NCBI GenBank assembly: GCA_946186665.1
Contig: CAMHOE010000018.1
Coordinates: 1-45,854 of the forward strand
Length of the DNA: 45,854 bases
Reading direction: 5' to 3'
Source of the DNA: an uncultured Clostridia bacterium
Lineage (GTDB): Bacteria; Bacillota; Clostridia; Oscillospirales; Acutalibacteraceae
In this document: piece after piece, positions 23,946-32,767 of the stretch
Numbering within the stretch: the first letter of the stretch is position 1
Layout: every line of letters begins with the position of its first letter
The notes under the pieces: model-generated
What the model saw: only the letters and a program-made list of their open reading frames with translations
Databases searched by the model: none
What the model was told of the DNA's origin: nothing
Position numbers and translations under genes: made by a program

Positions 23946-24136
23946 GGACAACTTAACAACGTATTTGTTTCTAAAATAACCATTCGCGTCGTGCTACATA
24001 GGGAGCACTTTAGCTGTTGCTGTAGACGTCTTTTACTGCCATCCAAAGATAAAACCGTCCATAAGCGCACCGTAAGGGGCGTGTTGTGCGGAGAAATGCG
24101 GGCAGGAAAAGTTGAGGTATAGATATCAGAATGAGC
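23946..24136 (+). ncRNA. Structured repeat element B (diverged pair with 21838-22027)
   Basis: A 191-bp block homologous to element A. The hairpin here reads GTGCT/AGCAC (23991-23995 with 24004-24008) where A has GCGCT/AGCGC, so one base pair changed C-G to U-A with pairing kept. The GTAA-capped stem (24066-24081) has C-G where A has a U-G pair. The ~57-base core has only a few substitutions, all at places that keep pairing or lie in unpaired sequence. A short frame through it (23916-24122) is not a gene. Confidence 0.45.
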
Positions 24137-24214
24137 ACAAGCCTTGTGCCTATGTTAATTGGTACAGAAAAACAGGAGGTTATTAGACAATATGGAGATT
24201 TTGTTAATAAACTA

Positions 24215-24242
24215 TTGACAAAAAATTAAATATGTTTAAAAT
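24215..24242 (+). promoter_or_regulatory. Promoter of the first pilin gene
   Basis: -35 TTGACA (24215-24220), 16-bp spacer, -10 TAAAAT (24237-24242). Confidence 0.6.
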
Positions 24243-24307
24243 AGAGAATAAGAATATATGATTAAAAGTATGTGGTTAAATAATAAAAACATGGAGGTAG
24301 GGGTGTT

Positions 24308-24796
24308 ATGACTATGTTAAGAAGATTTAATAAGAGTAAAAGCGGCTTTACACTGGTAGAGCTTGTGGTTGTTATTGCGATACTCGGTATCCTGGCTGCT
24401 ATCGCTATACCGTCTGTGGTCGGTATAATCAACAATGCCGGGAATACAAGAGAAAAGGACAACGCAGCCGCTCTTGACGAAGCTTGCGTAAATTACTATG
24501 ATATGGTTGTCGCAGGAGCACTGAACAGCTCAAATAAGGGTGGCTCAACTCAGTCGGATCTGCCGGGTCCGCGCGGAACAGTGGCAGCTTGTAAAGCAGC
24601 TGCAAGAAATGCTACGGTGATCCATGCCTGCGAATATTCCAGTCTGCCGAACATTATCAAAGAGCTTAACGGCGGCAGTGATGTTTACGTGTATGACGAT
24701 GCCGGCGATATCATGACGAAGAGTGAAGCAGATGAAAAGGGTATTACCGTGACCACAGTTACCAAGACAACAAAGCTTGGAGACCTTTATAGGTGA
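24308..24796 (+). CDS. Type IV pilin-like protein (162 aa)
   Basis: Class III prepilin: short basic leader MTMLRRFNKSKSG, then FTLVELVVVIAILGILAAIA with Glu5 after the cleavage site, the helix that packs in the pilus core. The remaining ~120 residues form a soluble head with two Cys that may pair (ACKAAAR and HACEYSS). The N-terminal ~35 residues match the pilin at 25305 almost exactly, but the heads differ and codon choice is less biased, so this is probably a minor or alternative pilin. GGAGG (24293-24297) sets the start. It has its own promoter and terminator. Confidence 0.9.
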   Translation: MTMLRRFNKSKSGFTLVELVVVIAILGILAAIAIPSVVGIINNAGNTREKDNAAALDEACVNYYDMVVAGALNSSNKGGSTQSDLPGPRGTVAACKAAARNATVIHACEYSSLPNIIKELNGGSDVYVYDDAGDIMTKSEADEKGITVTTVTKTTKLGDLYR

Positions 24797-24853
24797 TAAT
24801 CATCAGAAAAACAGCGGCAGGGGAGCGTTCGGATACAGGCTCCTGAACCTTGA

Positions 24854-24893
24854 ATGAACACCGTCGGTACATTAAAGTATCGGCGGTGTTCAT
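24854..24893 (+). terminator. Terminator of the first pilin gene
   Basis: A 17-bp stem with G-U pairs, ATGAACACCGTCGGTAC (24854-24870) and GTATCGGCGGTGTTCAT (24877-24893), followed by a T-rich tail. Confidence 0.75.
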
Positions 24894-24991
24894 AATTTGT
24901 TTGTAATTTTTTGCTTTCTGAAACTTTATAGACATAAATTATTATCAAATTTTTTAAAAAACAGAAAGAATAACGAAACAAAAATATTAAT

Positions 24992-25031
24992 TTATGAACA
25001 GAATATTAACAAGGAAATAATTTGTTCATAA
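24992..25031 (+). promoter_or_regulatory. Inverted repeat upstream of the major pilin gene
   Basis: TTATGAACA (24992-25000) and TGTTCATAA (25023-25031) form a perfect 9-bp inverted repeat about 160 bases before the -35. The rest of 24894-25189 is extremely AT-rich with no gene, which suits a bent upstream promoter region. Confidence 0.35.
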
Positions 25032-25189
25032 TTATTTTCCGTTAAATTTACCACATTTAATAAACAAAAAGATACTAATTGAACAAAAAATAGTCAAAGT
25101 TGAAAGTTTATTACAAATTATCCGTCATTATGCACAAAAATAAATTCATTTCTTTTACATAATAATTTAAAAAAAATTAAAAAAAAGTA

Positions 25190-25218
25190 TTGACATTTTG
25201 TTAATAAAGAGTTAATAT
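25190..25218 (+). promoter_or_regulatory. Strong promoter of the major pilin gene
   Basis: -35 TTGACA (25190-25195), 17-bp spacer, -10 TAATAT (25213-25218), preceded by long A/T tracts. The leader (about 25225-25304) can form a 5' hairpin that could protect the mRNA. Confidence 0.75.
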
Positions 25219-25304
25219 ATATTCAACAAATGAACACGACGTTCCACCCTTCAGGACGACGGTTCAGATTAAAAAAATTTTATTAAAGAAAGAGGTAATC
25301 TATC

Positions 25305-25811
25305 ATGACACTCCAGCAGAAGATGCTCGCTAAGCAGAGCAAAAAAGGTTTCACACTCGTTGAACTCGTAGTAGTTATCGCAATCCTCGGTATCCTCGCA
25401 GCTATCGCAATTCCTTCAGTTGTAGGTATCATCAACAACGCTCAGAACTCAACTAAGGAAGCTAACGCTACAGAGCTCGCAAGTGCTTGCAAAACACTCT
25501 ACTCAGAAGTAGCATCAGGCCAGCTCAACCAGAAGACTCCTGCTGATGAGCTCAACGCACTCGGCACAGCTAACCTTCCTGCAGCAAACGCAACAGTTTC
25601 TGACTGCAAGGCTAAGGCTGGCGCACTCACAGTTCAGGACGCTATCGACTATCAGGGACTTAAGTCAAAGTTCGACAGCACAAACATCAGTGACTATGTA
25701 TATGTAAAGAAGGATGGTTCCATCTACTTCAAGGATACATACACAGGCACAAGCGATGGCACACTCACACTCGGTCTTACACTTAAGCAGCTCAGAAACG
25801 GCACAACCTGA
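25305..25811 (+). CDS. Major type IV pilin (168 aa)
   Basis: Class III prepilin with leader MTLQQKMLAKQSKKG, then FTLVELVVVIAILGILAAIA with Glu5. The head (residues about 50-168) contains two Cys (SACKTLYS and SDCKAKAG) and a Thr/Gly-rich end. Codon use is extremely biased (nearly all Leu in the helix are CTC), unlike every other pilus gene here, and the promoter is near consensus. Both point to the abundant structural pilin. AAGAGGT precedes the ATG. A terminator follows immediately, so it is transcribed alone. Confidence 0.93.
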   Translation: MTLQQKMLAKQSKKGFTLVELVVVIAILGILAAIAIPSVVGIINNAQNSTKEANATELASACKTLYSEVASGQLNQKTPADELNALGTANLPAANATVSDCKAKAGALTVQDAIDYQGLKSKFDSTNISDYVYVKKDGSIYFKDTYTGTSDGTLTLGLTLKQLRNGTT

Positions 25812-25862
25812 TAATAGGTTAGTACCTGTAAGAAGCTATTCGTAGCTAAAACTTAAAACTCA

Positions 25863-25893
25863 GCCCGAAACGACAAAATCGTTTCGGGCTTTT
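25863..25893 (+). terminator. Terminator of the major pilin gene
   Basis: Perfect 11-bp stem, GCCCGAAACGA (25863-25873) and TCGTTTCGGGC (25879-25889), with TTTTGTTTG behind it. Confidence 0.92.
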
Positions 25894-26128
25894 GTTTGTT
25901 GTATGATACAAAACAATCGTATGCACCAACCTGACCGGAAGAAAGATAAGAATATCTGCTGTTATGCGAAATATGAATATTGACGAAATAGAAATTAACG
26001 CTTTGTAAGAAATATCAAAAATTCCCGTTTCCTTTTGGCAAAACATTGGTAGTTCAAGCATTATTGCATAAATGAAATAGATTTTTTATAACTATATGCA
26101 CAAATTATATCAATTTATAAAATAATTA

Positions 26129-26157
26129 TTGAAAAACAGGCGTTTTTGTGATAAAAT
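26129..26157 (+). promoter_or_regulatory. Promoter of the pilus assembly operon
   Basis: -35 TTGAAA (26129-26134), 17-bp spacer, -10 TAAAAT (26152-26157), with about 105 bases of leader. The stretch 25894-26128 shows no gene. Confidence 0.6.
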
Positions 26158-26270
26158 AACTAAAAGAATGCTATAACTGTCTGTATGTCTGGGTTTTCAG
26201 TGTGCAGAAGTTTCGGTGTTTAAATTTTGTGGCAGTGTAAAATAAAATTTTTTAAGAGTGTGGTGTATTT

Positions 26271-28115
26271 ATGAAAACGGTAGCAACTGTAATGCAGTTA
26301 ACACGAAGCCTTCTTATCCTTACTCCCGCTGAGTATGATAAACAAGAGGGCGGTCTTGGCATGGGCAAAAAGAGAACATCTTCAATGCCTACGAACTTCA
26401 GCATTCCGCAGATTTTTGAGCTGAACGATTCATTGAAGGAGCGTCCGTTTGAAAAATCGGAAGAGCTTGCAGCATTTGTAAAACGCTGCGCCGAAAGCGT
26501 AAGTATGGAGCTTGGTGACCTCTTTATATGTATTGAGGATGAAGATGTACTTATAACAAAAGAGTATAAGCACGCTGTTGAAAACAAGGAAAAGCTTCTC
26601 CTCGTATTTGCAAAGGTAGAAGCAGAAGCCGTACTCCATCAGGAAGTAGACAAGTACACTATCCTGAATTTTGAGTATGGTCAGCAGTATGGTAAGTCAA
26701 ACAAGTCTGAGGATGTATCAGCTTCACTGTTTGCGATGAATACCGGTATGCTTACCGATATACGTGCAAATTTCTCTGCGGCAGGACTCAGAATAGTTAA
26801 AATAGTTCCGCCTATTGCCGGTATGCTCTATACAGCAAAATCAGACGTGAACTCCGCAACAAGGGCTGTTGCCGTTATCAGCATGGATTTTGCCGCTACA
26901 CGTCTGGTCGTACTTCACAATGGTGCGCCTGTGTTCCAGCAGTCCTTCTCAAGTGTTCTTGAGGATATAGCAGAGCTGTTCATGCTTGAATTCGGTATCA
27001 GTAAGCTCGGCGCTATTGACCTTATCCGTCAGGAGGGCCTTGGAGTATGTAACAAGTGCAACTCCGCAACAACAAGAAAACAGACAATGACAATGCTCGA
27101 CAACGCAGCAGGTGAGATACTCAGAAACCTCAGAATGGTAATCTCAACAATGCGTCTTGATATCGACCAGATCGTTCTCTGTGATGCTCTGGCAAAGATC
27201 CCGAATATCTCGGCATACTGCCGTCAGGTGGGTCTTACAGCTCCTATGGAGAACATCATGAACCTGTTCTCCGGCGGCTCACTTCCGCCTACAGTTACAG
27301 AGTCAGCTAAGGAAAGAGGCTTTGCTCCTGTATCATTCATTACCCTCAACGGCGTTCTTACAATGCCTGTCAACGAGGCTAACCTCCTTCAGGGCGAAAC
27401 AAATATTATGGCGGCTCTTTCATCAGAGGGCAGCAATAAGCTCGGTAACTTCGCAGCAAGTGTTCTTGGTGTTGTTGCAGCAGTATGGGTGCTTGGTGTA
27501 TCAGGCTGGTGGTTTGCTCTTGAAATGCAGAAGAACAACGATGCCAATGAGCTTCAGAACCCCAACTTTACAAGAGCTCAGCAGCTTATAGACGATGAAG
27601 CGAAATATTCTGCTCTTGTTGAAAATGTGGCTGTGGATCTGGAAACACTCCCCCAGACAGAGAATAAATCCTCTGTAGTAGTTAACCATGTTTATGATGA
27701 GATAGTCAAGAAGGCACAGAACTTTGACAGTATCGCAGTTGTCAAAAACAATGTGGAGGGTGTGGATACTATTACAGCTAATGTAAGCTTTGCTGTAAAG
27801 GATTATAACTCCTTCGTTGACCTGAAAAACTCTATAGCAGACGCAGGCTTCTTCAATGTATCTGAGCAGCTGACAGTTTCTAAGAGAACAAGAGGCGACA
27901 GCACAAATCTTGTAAGCTATTACCAGTGTGAGATGAACTTCACTGTTTCCGAAAGTGGTATGGAGCAGGCTGCTCTTACTGATTCTGAGCTTGCGGCTCG
28001 TGATGCAAGACTCCAGAAGGCAGTTGAAGAGGGTTCTGATTCTAAGGACAAGGGTAAGACGAGCGAATCATCAAGCAGCAGCAAGTCTGAGGAAAGCTCA
28101 GCTGTGAAAGCCTGA
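26271..28115 (+). CDS. pilMN: PilM-PilN fusion, pilus alignment complex (614 aa)
   Basis: Residues 1 to ~360 resemble the actin-like PilM (MNTGMLTDIRANFSAAGL, AVAVISMDFAATRLVVLHNG, FQQSFSSVLEDIAELF), although the usual N-terminal DIGS phosphate loop is not recognisable. NEANLLQG (about 365-372) looks like the PilN motif INLLP that binds PilM. A membrane helix at about 394-416, a coiled-coil segment and a ferredoxin-like domain up to ~575 complete PilN. In most bacteria these are two proteins; here the cytoplasmic and membrane partners are covalently joined. The last ~45 residues are Ser/Lys/Glu-rich. Ribosome site is weak. Confidence 0.85.
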   Translation: MKTVATVMQLTRSLLILTPAEYDKQEGGLGMGKKRTSSMPTNFSIPQIFELNDSLKERPFEKSEELAAFVKRCAESVSMELGDLFICIEDEDVLITKEYKHAVENKEKLLLVFAKVEAEAVLHQEVDKYTILNFEYGQQYGKSNKSEDVSASLFAMNTGMLTDIRANFSAAGLRIVKIVPPIAGMLYTAKSDVNSATRAVAVISMDFAATRLVVLHNGAPVFQQSFSSVLEDIAELFMLEFGISKLGAIDLIRQEGLGVCNKCNSATTRKQTMTMLDNAAGEILRNLRMVISTMRLDIDQIVLCDALAKIPNISAYCRQVGLTAPMENIMNLFSGGSLPPTVTESAKERGFAPVSFITLNGVLTMPVNEANLLQGETNIMAALSSEGSNKLGNFAASVLGVVAAVWVLGVSGWWFALEMQKNNDANELQNPNFTRAQQLIDDEAKYSALVENVAVDLETLPQTENKSSVVVNHVYDEIVKKAQNFDSIAVVKNNVEGVDTITANVSFAVKDYNSFVDLKNSIADAGFFNVSEQLTVSKRTRGDSTNLVSYYQCEMNFTVSESGMEQAALTDSELAARDARLQKAVEEGSDSKDKGKTSESSSSSKSEESSAVKA

Positions 28116-28147
28116 TACGGTCAAAATAAATACGGAGGTAAACAATA

Positions 28148-28921
28148 ATGGATAATAAGAAACAGTTTAAGGTTCCGGGTTTTCTTTTGGCTATTATCGC
28201 CATACTGGTAGTCTGCATTATATTCATATTTGTAGTACAGGTTCCCTTCTCCCAGAATTATGACAAATATCAGGAAGATCATGCTTCCGCTGTAAGCCAG
28301 ATAAGCTTATATAACGATTATCTTTCAAGAGCTGATGAGGTTCAGAAGAGTATAGATAAGATGAAGAGTGAGTATGAGCTGAAGAGCGCTAACCTCTTTG
28401 CTAATGCTACTACATCTCCTGATGATATCAGAAAAGTGCTCACAAGACTTAACTATGATATCCTTGCTCTTTCTATCAATACCGGTGTGCCGGATGCTCA
28501 GGGCAGAACAACGGTTGCAGGCGGTCTGCTCTATTCTACATCAGTAAACTACAAGTTCGTTTGTACTGAGGAAAACATTTCTCAGACACTGAACTACCTT
28601 GAGCTTGAAGCTGACAGTGCTTACTACATAGACAGCATCAGTATTACTAACTATGTTGACCCTGCGGCAGAAGCAGCAGCAGAGGCTGCGGATGAGTCCG
28701 GCGAAGGCTCCGGAGAAGAATCCGGCGAAGGCTCAAAGTCAGAGACTTCAAAGAAGCAGGCTTCTGATGATGCAGAGATCATTGATATCAGCGGAGTTTC
28801 AGGTGTAAACAAAACAGCTGACGCAAGATATGAAGTTACCTTCAACATGAGTCTCTATTACTTCGTAGCTCCTGAAGAGGAATCAGTAGAGGAGACAGTT
28901 GAGGAAAGCTCTGAAGCATAA
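28148..28921 (+). CDS. pilO: PilO-like pilus assembly protein (257 aa)
   Basis: Short cytoplasmic start, one membrane helix (about residues 11-32), a coiled coil (about 40-85) and a ferredoxin-like domain (about 90-170 plus 220-245), interrupted by an acidic Gly/Ser/Glu insert (about 177-205). Position between PilN and the remaining machinery and the topology fit PilO, the partner of PilN in the inner-membrane alignment complex. GGAGGT precedes the ATG. It sits 32 bases behind pilMN. Confidence 0.8.
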   Translation: MDNKKQFKVPGFLLAIIAILVVCIIFIFVVQVPFSQNYDKYQEDHASAVSQISLYNDYLSRADEVQKSIDKMKSEYELKSANLFANATTSPDDIRKVLTRLNYDILALSINTGVPDAQGRTTVAGGLLYSTSVNYKFVCTEENISQTLNYLELEADSAYYIDSISITNYVDPAAEAAAEAADESGEGSGEESGEGSKSETSKKQASDDAEIIDISGVSGVNKTADARYEVTFNMSLYYFVAPEEESVEETVEESSEA

Positions 28922-28947
28922 TAATAACTAATGAAGGATAATCTTCT

Positions 28948-29895
28948 ATGCAGCCATTAAATTATCTGACAACAACAAGCGGAATAATATGGACAGCCGC
29001 TTGTGTCCCGATGGGAGTATTTCTCATGTGGCTTGCATACTTTATAATCAACAGGATACCCGCAAGCTGGCTCTGCGATTACGGCGAAACACCGTCGGCG
29101 GAGCTGCTTTCGGGGAAACGTGTAAGGTATGTCGGCTCAGGGATATTGATGTCCGTTATCACAGTGTTATGTCTGGTATGTTGCAGATTACAGTTCAATA
29201 AAGGCTATGATATCTATTTTACGGTCTTTGGACTTATCATTGTCATAGCACTGATGATAGCAGTGTGCGATATAAAATATACCATCATTCCTGACCAGTT
29301 TACTATAGCTGTTGCGCTTATAGGTATATTCATAAGTGTGTATGATATAGTAAGAGGTTATGGGCTGCTTCATACAAGCTGGTGGTCACCTCTTGCAGGT
29401 GCGGTCATGGGCGGAGGAGCAATGCTCCTTATAGACTTTATAGGTATGATCATCTACAAAAAAACAGGTATGGGCTTCGGCGATGTAAAGCTTTTTGCCG
29501 CAGTCGGTATCATAACCGGTTTTCCCGGAACACTCTATGCCTTTGCTATATCCCTTGTAACAGGTCTTATAGGCTTTGCAGTGATCATAGTAGCTTCAAA
29601 ATTCTTCGGCGGCGTGGATGCAGATGCGGCTGAGGGTGTTGCAGAAGCTCAGACAGAAGAGACGGGAGTAGCTGCTGTTACTGACAGCAAGCCGGAAGAA
29701 GTTCCCTCCGCTGCGGAGATAACTGCCGATGTGGCAGAAGCCAATGAAGAAGCTCAGGACCAGACAGAGGATGAGGGTAATGATGGTGCGTATCTTGCTT
29801 TTGGTCCCTATATCGCTATCGCACTCATAGTTTATTTATCACTTTACGATATTGTACAATCAGCAGCGAATCTTTATCTCGGACTTTTTAAGTAA
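28948..29895 (+). CDS. pilD: Prepilin leader peptidase PilD (315 aa)
   Basis: Aspartyl peptidase (A24) that cuts prepilins after the leader Gly. Both catalytic motifs are present: Asp in AVCDIKYTIIPD (about residue 110) and GFGDVK (about residues 174-179). Seven to eight membrane helices. The N-terminal part lacks the CxxC pairs of proteobacterial enzymes that also methylate, so N-methylation is doubtful. An acidic insert of about 50 residues (about 232-285, Ala/Glu-rich) precedes the last helix and is unusual. Confidence 0.92.
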   Translation: MQPLNYLTTTSGIIWTAACVPMGVFLMWLAYFIINRIPASWLCDYGETPSAELLSGKRVRYVGSGILMSVITVLCLVCCRLQFNKGYDIYFTVFGLIIVIALMIAVCDIKYTIIPDQFTIAVALIGIFISVYDIVRGYGLLHTSWWSPLAGAVMGGGAMLLIDFIGMIIYKKTGMGFGDVKLFAAVGIITGFPGTLYAFAISLVTGLIGFAVIIVASKFFGGVDADAAEGVAEAQTEETGVAAVTDSKPEEVPSAAEITADVAEANEEAQDQTEDEGNDGAYLAFGPYIAIALIVYLSLYDIVQSAANLYLGLFK

Positions 29896-29912
29896 TCAAA
29901 GGAGTTGAAACC

Positions 29913-31613
29913 ATGAAAGCCGGTAACTTGAAAATCGGACAAATACTTATAAATTCCGGTGATATCACCGAAGAGCAGCTCGAAGAGGTGCTCCAGAAGC
30001 AGAGGGAATCCGAAAATAAAAAACGTATTGCCGACCTTCTCATCGAGGATAAGATCGTTACCGAGCAGCAGGTTTGCCGAGCTCTTGAAAAGCAGCTCTT
30101 TATGCCGTATGTGGATCTGGATACTATAACGATCCCTGAAGAGCTGAGCGGCATTATCCCTGAGGAAATGGCAACGAAAAATATGGTTATCCCCATAGAG
30201 CAGGACGGACGTTTTCTTACCGTTGCGATAGGCGACCCGCTTAACTATAAAGGTATAAAGGATCTGTCTATCACAACAAAAATGAAGATAATGCCTGTTA
30301 TCGCCGAACCTTCAAAGATATCCGGAAAGATACGTGAAATGTATGCGGCTCAGAAGGCTATTGACGACGCTAAGGAGTTCCTTGAATCCAAAGGCGGCAA
30401 GACTCAGGCTCAGCTCGATGCGGAAGAGGCGGCAAAGGATGCTAATGCAAACGACCAGCCTATTATCCGCTTCGTAAACAATATGATAGAAGAAGCAATC
30501 TTTGCAAAATGCTCCGATATTCATATAGAGCCTATGGAAAAATGTCTGAGGATAAGGTTCCGTATCGACGGTAAGCTCCAGATATATATGGAGACAAGCC
30601 CGGAGCTTATACCTTCGGTAACATCCCGTATAAAATTTATCGGCAACATGAATATTGCTGAAAAACGTATACCACAGGACGGTCGTATCAACTACCGTGT
30701 CGGTGGAAAAGAAATAGACTTCCGTATCTCGGTTCTTCCCAGCGTTTTCGGTGAGAAGATCGTTATGCGTATTACGACCTCTCTGGGCATGGAGCTTAAA
30801 AAGGAAAATATAGGCTTCCTTCCGGAGAACCTTGAAAAATTCAATCATCTTGTAAAAAGTAACAGAGGCATTATACTTGTAACGGGTGCTACAGGTTCCG
30901 GTAAATCAACAACGCTTTACACCGCTCTTAACGAGGTAAAGGGTGAGGATATAAACATCATCACCGTTGAGGACCCTGTCGAAATGCTCCAGACAGGTAT
31001 CACTCAGGTACAGACAAATGATAAGGCGGGTCTTACATTCGCCTCCGCTCTTCGTAGTATTCTTCGTCAGGACCCCGACATCATAATGGTCGGTGAGATC
31101 CGTGACGGTGAAACGGCCGGCATCGCCGTACAGGCAGCTATTACCGGTCACTTGGTTCTTTCTACGCTCCATACCTACGACGCACCAAGCTCGGTTGCTC
31201 GTCTGGTAGATATGGGTATCGAACCGTACATGGTGTCCTCCGCACTGTTGGGCATCATCGCTCAGAAGCTTGCACGACGTCTCTGCAATGACTGTAAGGA
31301 AGCTTACAGCCCTGACCAGAATGAGAGGATCGCTCTTAACCTTGATCAGAATGAAGAGATAACTCTCTACCGCAAGTGCGGCTGTGAGAAGTGCAACAAA
31401 AAGGGCTATAAGGGACGTATTGCCGTTCATGAGATCATGCTCCTGAGTTCACCCCTTAAGCGTGCGATAACTGAGGGTATGAGTACAGATGACCTCAGAG
31501 AGCTTGCTGTTAAGGAAGGCATGATCCCGATGAAGGAAAACGTAAGAATAGACGTTCTTAAGGGACTTACATCTTATGAGGAATACGTTGATATGACGAT
31601 CAATAATGACTAA
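29913..31613 (+). CDS. pilB: Type IV pilus assembly ATPase PilB (566 aa)
   Basis: Hexameric ATPase that drives pilus extension. The N-terminal T2SSE_N/MshEN domain begins KIGQILINSGDITEEQLEEVL. Then come Walker A GATGSGKST (residues 325-333), Asp box EDPVEMLQTGITQVQ, Walker B DPDIIMVGEIRDGETA, His box HLVLSTLHTYDA, and the tetracysteine zinc motif CNDC...CGCEKC near residues 456-492. The start is 18 bases behind pilD with AAAGGAG. Confidence 0.96.
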   Translation: MKAGNLKIGQILINSGDITEEQLEEVLQKQRESENKKRIADLLIEDKIVTEQQVCRALEKQLFMPYVDLDTITIPEELSGIIPEEMATKNMVIPIEQDGRFLTVAIGDPLNYKGIKDLSITTKMKIMPVIAEPSKISGKIREMYAAQKAIDDAKEFLESKGGKTQAQLDAEEAAKDANANDQPIIRFVNNMIEEAIFAKCSDIHIEPMEKCLRIRFRIDGKLQIYMETSPELIPSVTSRIKFIGNMNIAEKRIPQDGRINYRVGGKEIDFRISVLPSVFGEKIVMRITTSLGMELKKENIGFLPENLEKFNHLVKSNRGIILVTGATGSGKSTTLYTALNEVKGEDINIITVEDPVEMLQTGITQVQTNDKAGLTFASALRSILRQDPDIIMVGEIRDGETAGIAVQAAITGHLVLSTLHTYDAPSSVARLVDMGIEPYMVSSALLGIIAQKLARRLCNDCKEAYSPDQNERIALNLDQNEEITLYRKCGCEKCNKKGYKGRIAVHEIMLLSSPLKRAITEGMSTDDLRELAVKEGMIPMKENVRIDVLKGLTSYEEYVDMTINND

Positions 31614-31706
31614 GTAACCGGCGGACAGATATACAATACAAACTTTCTGTCCGAAGCTGAAAAGCTCATTGAAACACAAAATTAATAATGAATGGGGTAG
31701 ATTTAA

Positions 31707-32753
31707 GTGGATTTTTACAGCCTTGTAAAAGAAGCCGTTACGAAGGGTGCGTCCGACGTACATATCGCTTCGGGTAACCATCCTGCATACCGTCTGCACG
31801 GTAATGTGTTCTTTACAAATGATCCCGCTCTTAATGAAGCGGAAGTTACAGCAATCATAAAAGCAGTACTTAACAAATCAAGATTTGAGACCTTCCTCCA
31901 GACAGGTGAGGCCGATGCCGCAGTTGAGATAGGTGAGTGCGGACGTTTCAGAGCTAATGCTTTCAGACAGCGTAATGGTACAGCTCTTGTACTTCGTGTT
32001 ATCAACAGCGTTGTTCCTGAACTTTCCACCCTCAGCCTGCCTAACTCCATCAGAAAAACACTTGACCTGAATTCCGGTCTGGTGCTGATGTGCGGACCTA
32101 CCGGTTCCGGTAAATCAACAACACTTGCGGCTCTTATCAATGAGATCAACAAATATAAGAGCAAGCACGTTATAACTATCGAGGACCCTGTTGAGTTCCT
32201 GCATACACCTAAGCGCTGCATTATCAACCAGAGAGAGATAGGCCTTGACAGCCGTTCTTACCCTATGGCTCTTCGTGCTGCGATGCGTGAGGACCCGGAT
32301 ATTATCCTCGTAGGTGAGATGCGTGACCGTGAGTCTATCCAGATCGCACTGACAGCAACTGAGACAGGTCACTTGGTTTTCTCCACAGTACATACAGAGG
32401 GTGCAGCAAAGACTATCGACCGTCTTGTTGATATCTTCCCTCCGGATCAGCAGCAGCAGATCAGAGTTCAGCTTTCTACCTCACTGAAGGCGGTTATCTC
32501 GCAGAGACTTCTTCCGAGAGCATCAGGCGGACGAGTTGCGGCTTTTGAGATCATGTTCGTAACCACCGCTATCAGTAACCTTATCCGTGAGAATAAGGTT
32601 GCAAATATCCAGCAGTCTATCCAGCTTGGTCAGCAGTACGGTATGATCACGATGAGCAAGAGTATCGATAATCTCCTTGCTCAGGGACTTATCACCGAGC
32701 AGATAGCTAAGGCTTGGAACTTTGATATAGGCGATACTGACGCAAGAAGATAA
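31707..32753 (+). CDS. pilT: Type IV pilus retraction ATPase PilT (348 aa)
   Basis: Retraction ATPase: N-terminal ASDVHIASGNHPAYRLHG, Walker A GPTGSGKST (residues 130-138), Asp box EDPVEFLH, Walker B DPDIILVGEMRD, His box GHLVFSTVHTEGA, and the PilT-specific AIRNLIRE-like stretch AISNLIRENKVANI. The start is GTG, as no ATG fits the family N-terminus (DFYSLVKEAV). Presence of PilT means the pili can probably be pulled back, giving twitching or reeling-in of bound substrate. Confidence 0.95.
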   Translation: MDFYSLVKEAVTKGASDVHIASGNHPAYRLHGNVFFTNDPALNEAEVTAIIKAVLNKSRFETFLQTGEADAAVEIGECGRFRANAFRQRNGTALVLRVINSVVPELSTLSLPNSIRKTLDLNSGLVLMCGPTGSGKSTTLAALINEINKYKSKHVITIEDPVEFLHTPKRCIINQREIGLDSRSYPMALRAAMREDPDIILVGEMRDRESIQIALTATETGHLVFSTVHTEGAAKTIDRLVDIFPPDQQQQIRVQLSTSLKAVISQRLLPRASGGRVAAFEIMFVTTAISNLIRENKVANIQQSIQLGQQYGMITMSKSIDNLLAQGLITEQIAKAWNFDIGDTDARR

Positions 32754-32767
32754 GGGAGTGAACAGTA

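Noticed and set aside
23916-24122. 68-codon frame in element B
   Set aside because: Not conserved in element A and without a ribosome site; the conservation follows RNA pairing, not codons.
21838-24136. Assigning elements A and B to the HEARO/OMEGA RNA family
   Set aside because: No IscB/IsrB-type gene is near and I cannot confirm the consensus from memory, so I leave the family open.
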